Shown here: positions 16,533 to 24,100 of the stretch, piece by piece
Position numbering within the stretch: the stretch's first letter is position 1
Layout: each line of letters starts with the position of its first letter
NCBI GenBank assembly: GCA_044450785.1
Contig: JBIOJM010000090.1
Span: 1-29,495, forward strand
Direction: 5' to 3'
Length of the DNA: 29,495 nt
Origin: JBIOJM01 sp044450785
GTDB taxonomy: Bacteria > Planctomycetota > Planctomycetia > Isosphaerales > Isosphaeraceae
Translations under genes and position numbers: made by a program
The notes under the pieces: generated by a model
What the model was told of the DNA's origin: nothing
The model's input: the letters and a program-made list of their open reading frames with translations, nothing else
The model's database searches: none

Positions 16533-17525
16533 TCAGAATCGATCGGCAAGCCGGTCGGATTCCGATCTCCCGACCGTCATGATGATGGCGTCGATCAGCG
16601 CGGTCTGCAGCCGTCGCTTCGGTCGGCTCGACGCGGATCGGTGCGTGAGATCCATGTGCCCCGCGTCGAGGACCGCCAGGACAGTGCCCAGCTCGGGCAG
16701 GGCCTGGTCTTCGAGGGCGACCATGCCGTCGTTCGGACCGAAGTAAGTGCCCAGATAGGAGGCGGACGCCTGCAGGAAGAGTCGGAGCCGCGAGGGCTTT
16801 GTCTTGGTCGTCACGTAAAAGGTCCTGGGCCCGACGACGGGGATCGCCGCCTCGTGCTCCTCGAGCGCTCGCTCCCAGAACTCCTTCGAGGCCTGCCGGG
16901 TCAACGACGGGAGCCCACCGTGCTTTCCCCGGTTGAGCTGGTATGCCTCCAGACGTCCCAGCGTGGACGCGATCAGCCGATGCCGCCAGGGCATCTCGCG
17001 GTCCATGGCCGGCCCCTCGCCCACGACGTAGTCCGCGACCCCGGTCCCGCCGAATGGCCCCTGGACCAGGAACAAGGCCTGGATGTGGTCAGAGACGAAC
17101 TCGGGGTTCTGGAGGGCGAAGGCGAGGGCGTCACAGGCGCCACGACTGTGCGCGATCACGACCAGCTTCTCCGGCCCCCGGCGAGCGATCTCCAGGAACT
17201 CGGAGCGAACTGTCTTGGCATTCTCGGCGACCGTCTTGTGCGAGCTCGGAGAGATGAAGTGCACAAACCGCTTGGGTACGGCTTTCGCACGGAGCTCCTT
17301 CGCGTTCGGTGCGAAATAGCCCGGCATCCGCTCGTTGTGGAAGCCGCTGACGAAGACGTAGCGGTATCGGCGCGCGGTCCGGCTGACCTTGGCCGGGATC
17401 TCCAACTTGCCCTCGCTGGCTGCGTCGAACCATGCGCGGAACTGGGCGGGCGAGACGCCCGAGCACGCTCCGGCGGGGTTGGGTGGGGCTTGGAATACCA
17501 GGACGAGCGTCAAGTACGCGAACAC
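16533..17525 (-). CDS. Exported alpha/beta-hydrolase-like protein
   Basis: I choose GTG 17525 (six bases after AAGGAG) over the TTG at 17540, because the latter would place the Shine-Dalgarno inside the gene. The 330-residue product begins with a hydrophobic signal (FAYLTLVLVFQAPPNPAGAC); AGAC could be a lipobox, though it is far from the hydrophobic core. The alpha/beta-hydrolase features are VVIAHSRGACDALAFAL with the nucleophile Ser in H-S-R-G, a later acid in YFGPNDGMVALED, and a His in LDAGHMDLTH. This order fits a lipase or esterase of the lysophospholipase-like type. The substrate is unknown. It lies 18 bp upstream of the giant kinase gene in the same direction, suggesting a joint role at the envelope. 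Confidence 0.75.
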   Translation of the reverse strand: MFAYLTLVLVFQAPPNPAGACSGVSPAQFRAWFDAASEGKLEIPAKVSRTARRYRYVFVSGFHNERMPGYFAPNAKELRAKAVPKRFVHFISPSSHKTVAENAKTVRSEFLEIARRGPEKLVVIAHSRGACDALAFALQNPEFVSDHIQALFLVQGPFGGTGVADYVVGEGPAMDREMPWRHRLIASTLGRLEAYQLNRGKHGGLPSLTRQASKEFWERALEEHEAAIPVVGPRTFYVTTKTKPSRLRLFLQASASYLGTYFGPNDGMVALEDQALPELGTVLAVLDAGHMDLTHRSASSRPKRRLQTALIDAIIMTVGRSESDRLADRF

Positions 17526-17691
17526 GGTGTGCTCCTTCAATGTTCGACAGAAAAGCGACGTTCAACCAATCTCGACGCTGGGGCGAGGTTTCCGTCCCCG
17601 ATTCGACCGTACCCCGATTCTCGCGCCGCCGCAAGGAGGATGCCCGGGAGTGGGCTGATGAAAAGGAACGATCTTACCGCTCTCCGACGGC

Positions 17692-19113
17692 TCACCCCAG
17701 GATCCCCTCGATCGGCTGCCCGTTGGGGACCACGGTAAACGGGCGCCGGAGCTGGTCATGGAGCACGAGGTCGGCGGGGATCCCGAGGCATCGATAGATC
17801 GTGGCGACGATCTCTGCCGGCGTCACCGGGTCGGTCTGCGGTCGCGCTCCGATCTTGTCGCTGGCACCATGGACGTGGCCGGCCTTGACGCCCCCGCCGG
17901 CCAGGAAGAGGGAGTACCCGAAGTTCCAGTGGTCGCGGCCGGCAGCCCCGTTGACCTTCGGGCTTCGGCCGAATTCGCCCATGACCACGACCAGCGTTCG
18001 CTCCAGCATTCCCCGCGCGACCAGGTCGTCGAGCAAGCTCGAGAGGGCGGCGTCGAGCTGAGGAAGCAACGTGTTCTTGAGGGTGCGGAAGTTGTTGCCG
18101 TGTGTGTCCCAGGTCGCGTTCGCGTCGGGAGCCCACGAGATGCTCGCGACGCGAACGCCGGCCTCGATCAGCCGGCGGGCCAGCAGGACGCTTTGCCCGT
18201 AGATATTTCGTCCGTAACGATCGCGGGCGCGGGGATCTTCGCGTTCGATTCGAATGGCGTCGCGAACCGCCGGTGAATTGAAGACATCGAAGGCCCGGGT
18301 CTGAAAGCGGTCGAGGTCGCCAAGCCGCTGGTCGCGGCCGAGGCCCGTGGGCGGGCCCCCGAGCCGGCGGGCGAGGTCTTGCCGCGCGTGCAGCCGCGCG
18401 GCGTTGACCTCGGGCGGCGGTGAGAGCTCGGGCATGCCGAAGTCGGCCGCGCTCGGGTCCTTGAGGATGAACAACGGGTCGTGCGACCGGCCCAGCCAAC
18501 CGCCAAAAAAACCGCCCTGCGGCGGCCCCCCCGCGCCCTCGGCCGTGATGTAGGGCATCGCGACATAGGGAACCACGGCCGTTTCCGGCGGCCGGCACAA
18601 CCCCACCACCGAGCCGATTGCAGGATTGTCGGTGGGCTGAAAAACTCCCCCGAGCTCGCCGCGGTCGTGGCCGGTCAGGCTGGTGTAGACCGCCGCTCCG
18701 TGCGAGTTGTTCACGCTGTGGTGCGCCGAGCGGATCAAGGTGCCGAGATGGACCTGCCGCGAAAACAGCGGAAGGTGCTCGCAAACCTGGACGCCGGGAA
18801 GCCTGGTATCGATCGGCCGGAACTCGCCGCGAATTCCGGTCGGGGCGCTGGGCTTCATGTCCCACATGTCCAGGTGACTCGGCCCGCCGTCCAAGAAGAT
18901 CAGGATGCAGGCGTCGGCCGTCGGCGTCAGCCCGGGCTGCGCACCCTCGGACCGAGCCCGGCTCCCGGTGCGCGCGCGGCTCGTCGCCTTGTCGCCGGCT
19001 CGAAGCAGGTCGGGGAGGCTGAGCCCCAACACCAGACTGCCACCCAACTGGACCATCTCGCGACGGGACACGAGACGCGGACCGCGGCAGGTGCCCCGAA
19101 GTGGACTGCCCAT
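17692..19113 (-). CDS. DUF1501 family protein, Tat-exported
   Basis: This 473-residue protein starts at ATG 19113, preceded by GGAGGGG. It carries a twin-arginine-like signal (SRREMVQLGGSLVLGLSLPD). DUF1501 is a sulfatase/alkaline-phosphatase-like fold: CILIFLDGGPSHLDMWDMKP at the metal-binding N-terminus, VASISWAPDANATWDTHGNN in the middle, and VVVMGEFGRSPKVNG then GRDHWNFGYSLFLAGGGVK near the end. Planctomycetes have dozens of these, usually next to a DUF1549/DUF1553 cytochrome-like protein, proposed for polysaccharide degradation. That partner is not in the window. A 166-bp gap separates it from the hydrolase gene, so it may be its own unit or head the operon. The biochemical activity of the family is not established. 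Confidence 0.92.
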   Translation of the reverse strand: MGSPLRGTCRGPRLVSRREMVQLGGSLVLGLSLPDLLRAGDKATSRARTGSRARSEGAQPGLTPTADACILIFLDGGPSHLDMWDMKPSAPTGIRGEFRPIDTRLPGVQVCEHLPLFSRQVHLGTLIRSAHHSVNNSHGAAVYTSLTGHDRGELGGVFQPTDNPAIGSVVGLCRPPETAVVPYVAMPYITAEGAGGPPQGGFFGGWLGRSHDPLFILKDPSAADFGMPELSPPPEVNAARLHARQDLARRLGGPPTGLGRDQRLGDLDRFQTRAFDVFNSPAVRDAIRIEREDPRARDRYGRNIYGQSVLLARRLIEAGVRVASISWAPDANATWDTHGNNFRTLKNTLLPQLDAALSSLLDDLVARGMLERTLVVVMGEFGRSPKVNGAAGRDHWNFGYSLFLAGGGVKAGHVHGASDKIGARPQTDPVTPAEIVATIYRCLGIPADLVLHDQLRRPFTVVPNGQPIEGILG

Positions 19114-19425
19114 GACTCCCCTCCATCGTCAGCGTTATCCGTCATCCTGACGTCGAGCGCGATTGTTAAACAGTTCTTAAATAATAAGGCGCATCCGTTC
19201 GGACGTCCACTCGAATCCCGCCTTACACCGAGTTCCAGCAGAAACTGGCGGCATAGGCTTAAGGCTGGGATACAATCCACCAAGTCACTCCCGGGGTTGG
19301 GCGTTTTGAAGTTGCGCCATTGCGTATTCGTGCCGATGTAGCAGTAACATGGCAGGCGTACGGCGGTGTTCCCCGGGTCACTAGACGACGCGCCGATGCC
19401 CTCGGAGTGGAAAGGACGCGCTGCA
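19114..19425. other. Non-coding spacer upstream of the DUF1501 gene
   Basis: About 310 bp without a supported gene. An AT-rich patch lies at 19163-19187, upstream of the DUF1501 start, where a promoter would be expected; I find no confident -35/-10 pair. A seven-base inverted repeat, TAAGGCG at 19185-19191 and CGCCTTA at 19219-19225, is present but short enough to be chance. Confidence 0.4.
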
Positions 19426-19561
19426 ATGAGGACTGGTTGGCGCAACGAGGCCGACGGGTGGACGGTCAACGGGCGCAAAATCATGGATTCCGAGAAAATG
19501 GAGGCCATTCGTCAGACGCTCGACCAGGTGGGGCCAGTCATCGTTGAGTACCAGGCTGCCA
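19426..19561 (+). pseudogene. Possible remnant of a small hypothetical gene
   Basis: The plus-strand frame gives MDSEKMEAIRQTLDQVGPVI then VEYQ, a plausible soluble N-terminal helix and strand. It then runs into sequence that is antisense to the neighbouring PD40 remnant and loses protein character. It looks like the first 20-45 codons of a small gene cut by a junction near 19561. I do not recognise the family with certainty; chance cannot be excluded. Confidence 0.3.
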
Positions 19562-19632
19562 GTGGGGCCACATCGCGGCCTCGCCGGCTTTCAGGTTGGT
19601 CACGCGCCGCTCGACCCGATCGGCAAGACGCA

Positions 19633-19900
19633 TCACGAAGAAAGGAATTCGATCACGCCCCGATAGCCACCTCGGTCGGCGAGTTTCCTCAAACCCAGGC
19701 CGTCCGAGCGGACCACGTGAGGATGGCAGTTGTAGTGCTCGCCGCAGAGAAATAGCACCCACTGGCCGTCGGGCGACCACGTCGGCGCGAAGTTGAACGG
19801 CTGCCCTGTCTGAATGTGAACGGCATTCGAGCCGTCGGCATTCGCGAGGTACATCTGATAGTCCTTTAGAATCTTCCCCCGTAACTTCTCCGCGCCGTGC
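19633..19900 (-). pseudogene. Remnant of a WD40-like (PD40/TolB) beta-propeller gene
   Basis: On the minus strand from about 19900 to the stop at 19633 the frame reads KLRGKILKDYQ then MYLANADGSNAVHIQ, then FAPTWSPDGQWVLFL, GEHYNCHPHVV, GLRKLADRGGYRGVIEFL. WSPDGQWVLF is the hallmark of PD40/TolB-type propeller blades, and YLANADGSN is the matching blade start. Only about one and a half blades remain. The match begins before any start codon and ends in an early stop, so this is a fragment. Exported PD40 proteins are common in planctomycetes. The upstream part has been lost at the junction with the heptad array. Confidence 0.6.
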
Positions 19901-19931
19901 GCGCATCTTCAAGACATTCGCGCTTCCCTAA

Positions 19932-19988
<57 letters not shown>

Positions 19989-20037
19989 CTTGCTTTGCGG
20001 CTCTGCCGCGTTGGGAATCCAGGACCCAGCCTTCCTT

Positions 20038-21129
20038 TTACCGGGGCTGCGGCACGAGCCAGATGACCTGGCCCCCCTCGCGCCCGGTGTAAGGCCCGGA
20101 GATGACGGGATTCCGTGCTCCGTGGAGTAACTGAACGTCGAAGATCTCCTCGACGCCCGAATGGAACTCGAGCAGAGAGACCTGGCGGCCCGAGCCGAGC
20201 TCCACCACGGCGACCCCGCATTTCAGCTCGTCGCGACGCTCGGAGACCGGCACGCCGCCGAACGTCGAGGTTTCGCGGACCTTCGACAAACCGACGAGCG
20301 CCAGCGGGCCGATCATCGCCAGTCCGCGCGTGTAGCCCGGCAGCTCGCAGATGACCTCGGCTTTCCCATCCGTGGGATCGACCGTCACCAGCCGCCCACG
20401 ACCCGAATCGAGCAACCAGATCCTGCCCTGGTGGACGCGCGGCGAGTGCGGCATCGCGAACCCCCGAGCAACCGTCGCGCCGCTCGGGACATCGATCAAG
20501 CAGCCGTTCGTCGCCTTGTTCGGGCGCCAGCCCTGAGGCGTATCGGTCTCCGACATCGCGGTGACATACCTGGGCCGGCCGTCCTCCATCGCCAGGCCAT
20601 TCAAGTGACAGCGATCCTCCGCCGCCAGCGCCGACACAAACGGCGGCCGCCAGCGCGGCACGAAGCTGTGCTCGACGTCGAGCGTGCAAAGGCAGGAGAA
20701 CGCCGTGTTGACCAGCCAGAGCTCCTCGCCAACCCAGGCCATCTCGTGGACCTGGATCTCCCCCGTGACGTGCGAGGACCTCGTCAGGAAACACGCGTCG
20801 TGGCGCCCATCCGGCTCGATTCGAGCGGCGATCGCGGGAGCGCTCCGCAGAAACCAGATCTGGCCGGTCGCCCCCACCGCGATCCGGCCGTCCCCCACCG
20901 CCACGCCCATGGCGCGCTCAAAGTTGTGAAATGAAAATGTGAGTTTATCACCATCCACTCCGATCACCCCGAGCTTGCCCGCCTGGTAGGTCGACACGAG
21001 CAACGATACACCGAAGCGGCCCAGGATCGAGCCCAGGTTCTTCGAGTGCTCGTACCGGACCTCACGGCGAGGCGGCTCCGACGCGCCTTCAGGCAAGGGA
21101 GCCGGAGTTTCGGGGTGTGCGGCATTCAT
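20038..21129 (-). CDS. TIGR03032 family protein (DUF4915, beta-propeller-like)
   Basis: This 363-residue protein from ATG 21129 matches the TIGR03032 family. Seen signatures are LLVSTYQAGKLGVIGVD, FSFHNFERAMGVAVGDGRIA, VHEMAWVGEELWLVNTAFSC, LNGLAMEDGRPRYVTAMSET, MPHSPRVHQGRIWLLDSGRG and the C-terminal EEIFDVQLLHGARNPVI. The repeated W-L-(V/L)-x-x strands suggest a beta-propeller. There is no signal peptide, so it is probably cytoplasmic. The biochemical role is unknown; members commonly occur beside large surface or secreted repeat proteins and polysaccharide genes. Here it lies 67 bp downstream of the ELWxxDGT surface-protein gene in the same direction, consistent with an operon and a role in handling that protein (inference). 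Confidence 0.88.
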   Translation of the reverse strand: MNAAHPETPAPLPEGASEPPRREVRYEHSKNLGSILGRFGVSLLVSTYQAGKLGVIGVDGDKLTFSFHNFERAMGVAVGDGRIAVGATGQIWFLRSAPAIAARIEPDGRHDACFLTRSSHVTGEIQVHEMAWVGEELWLVNTAFSCLCTLDVEHSFVPRWRPPFVSALAAEDRCHLNGLAMEDGRPRYVTAMSETDTPQGWRPNKATNGCLIDVPSGATVARGFAMPHSPRVHQGRIWLLDSGRGRLVTVDPTDGKAEVICELPGYTRGLAMIGPLALVGLSKVRETSTFGGVPVSERRDELKCGVAVVELGSGRQVSLLEFHSGVEEIFDVQLLHGARNPVISGPYTGREGGQVIWLVPQPR

Positions 21130-21196
21130 GATCAGCCTCGACTCCTTTCCTGCCCGCGGCGCGTCGGATCGGTCTCGTCCCCACCCGGTCCCGATC

Positions 21197-24100
21197 TCAA
21201 GCGGCGCTGATGTTTTTTCCCCCCGGCGAAATGATCAGCATCTTGTTTCCGGACAGGAAACCCCCCGAGACGCCGGAGACGCCGCTTGTTGCTCCACCGA
21301 GGACAGTGATCTGGCCACCCGATCTGAAAGTCTGCTTGCCCGGCATCATCACGCTGACGCTCTCGCTCGCCGCGTCGTACGACACGGTGAAACCGATCGG
21401 GCGGAGGATCGGCTCGACCTGTCGCTTGACACGCTTGGTGTTCACCGAGTCCACCTGGTAATTGCCTGTGTCAGTCGCGCTCGAAGCATTGAGCTTGGTG
21501 TTGAACTCGATCGTGTAGCCGGCCAGCACCGGTTTTCCCACTGGCTTCCCGCGCTTGTTCTTCGTTCGCAGGAACACGGCCTGCTCGCCGATGATCGTCG
21601 GTGTCACTGTCGCTGTCGGTGTCGCTGTCGGTGTCACCACGTTGATGGTAGTTGAGGAGGTGGCGGCAGTGTAATCGATCGTGTCGGTCGGGGTGAAGGT
21701 CACGGATAGGATCTTACCCGGACCAGAGGGCAAGACGGTTCCCGCGGCCGCCGAGTAGGTGAAGATGCCGGGCACGTTGGACGTGGCATCGAGCTGGCCC
21801 GCACCCAGCGCCGTGCCGAAGGTGATGTCGGCGGGGTTGGCCCAGGTAACCTTCGGCGTGACCTTCAGGACATTGATCGTCACGGACCCGGCGGCGGTCG
21901 TGTAATTCGTCGTGTCCGTCGGTGTGAAGGTTGCTGTCAGCGTCTGGCCGGCGCCGGCGTGTAGGACGGTGCCCGCGGCTGCCGAGTAGGTGAAGGTGCC
22001 CGGCACGTTGGACGCGGCGTCGAGCTGGCCCGCGCCCAGCGCCGTGCCGTAGGTGATGTTGGCGGGGTTGGCCCAGGTGACCGTCGGGGTGACCGTCAGG
22101 ACATTGATCGTCGCGGACCCGGTGGCGGTCGTGTAATCCGTCGTGTCTGTTGGTGTGAACGTTGCCATCAGTGTCTGGCCGGCGCCGGCGGGCAGGACGG
22201 TGCCCGCGGCCGGCGTGTACGTGAAGGTGCCGGGCACGCTGGACGTGGCGTCGAGCTGGTCCGCACCCAGCGCCGTGCCGTAGGTGATGCCAGCGGGGTT
22301 GGCCCAGGTAACAGCCGGCGTGACCGTCAGGACATTGATTGTCGCGGACCCGGTGGCGGTCGTGTAATCCGTCGTGTCCGTTGGTGTGAAGGTCGCCATC
22401 AGTGTCTGGCCGGCGCCGGCGGGCAGGACGGTCCCCGCGGCCGGCGTGTACGTGAAGGCGCCCGGCACGTTGGACATGGCGTCAAGCTGGTCCGCACCCA
22501 GCGCCGTGCCGTAGGTGATGTCGGCGGGGTTGGCCCAGGTAACAGCCGGCGTCGTTGAGACGCCCAGTTGGGCCGACCAGAGCTCGGCTCCATGATCGTC
22601 GATCGCGCCGAAAAAGAGCGTCGGGCCGGCGGCGGTGAGTTCCCCGGAATCCTGGGGCAAGTTCGCGACCTCGGTCGTGCCGCTCGCAGTGCCGTCGCTC
22701 TTCCATAATTGATCAGGCCCGGATGAAGACGAATTCACGACGAAGTACAAGGTGCCGTTCTCGACGGCGTTCGTGAGGTTGGGGGTGGAGTAGGCGGTGC
22801 CGATTGTCCCGGGCAAGTCGGCGACGACGCTCGTTCCCGCGACGGTCCCGTCGCTCGACCAGAGGGCTTCGCTACCAGTCGCGGGATCGGTCGCGAGGAA
22901 GAGCGCTTTCCCGTTGAGGTTCATCAGGTAATAGGGAGGAGCGAGGCTGGAGCCGGGGCTGCTTAACTCGACGGTCCCCGCCACGGTTCCGTTGCTCGCC
23001 CAGAGAGACGCGTCGCCGGTGGTGGGGTCGCTCCCCTGGAAGAACAGTATCCCGTTCACGTTCGTCAAATTCGTCGGATTGATTCCCCCGCTCGCCGTGC
23101 TGGAGCTCGTGGTGCTGTTGCTCGTCAATGGGACCGTTCCCGCGGCGGTCCCGTCGCTCGCCCAGAGCTGCTCGCCGGAGGTTGTCTGGGCCGTGAAATA
23201 CACGGTCCCCCCCGAAACCGTCAGGTTGCTGATGAGGCCCGGGCCGATCAGGTTGCTGATGAGGCCCGGGCCGATCCCTCCCAGTGTGGGAGTGGCAATG
23301 CCCGGAGGAACGACGGGGCCTACAGGGCCTACAGGGGTGGGAACGGCGCCTCCCGGAGGAACGACGAGTGTGGGAGTGGCAATGCCCGGAGGAACGACGG
23401 GGCCTACAGGGCCTACAGGGGTGGGAACGGCGCCTCCCAGAGGAACGACGGGAACGACGGGAACGACGGGAGCGATGGGGCTTACAGTGGTGGCGGGCGG
23501 CTCGTGGATAGAAGAGGTGGGAGCGGGAAAGTCCGCAAGCTCGATCGTTCCGCTCGCCGTGCCATCGCTCAACCAAATTGACTCGCCGCCACTCGTGCCT
23601 CCATCTGTCGTGGGATCGTTCTCCGTGAAGACAAGGTTGCTTCCCAATGCCACCAGCTCTCCGAAGGGGGTATAGGAGTTCCCGCTGATCTCGGTCACCT
23701 CAACCGTTCCCGCGACCGTGCCATTGCTCGTCCAGAGCTGTTCCCCGGTCCCCGAGCTGCCGCTATTGTTCACTTCAAAGAAAAGCGTCCCATCCGCGTT
23801 GACCAGCGGTCCACCTTGGTTGGATCCTCCCTGTCCTCCCTCGAGAGACGAACCCGAAGGGAACGAAACGAGCTCCTGGGCGCCCGAGGCTGTCCCGTCG
23901 GTCACCCACAAGGCGAAGCCATCGGACCCGGTGCCCGTGGTCAAGAAATAGAGGGAATTGCCGACCACGGTCGGGTCGGAGACCGACGACGAAGTCGTGA
24001 AGATGGGTACCGTCCCCGCCGCCGTGCCATCGCTCTCGTAGATCGTATTCGAGGCGCCGAGGCCGTACTCGAAGATGAGCTTGCCGTTCAGATCAAGCAA

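Noticed and set aside
19185..19225. Inverted repeat TAAGGCG / CGCCTTA
   Set aside because: Seven-base arms with a 27-base loop and no conserved context.
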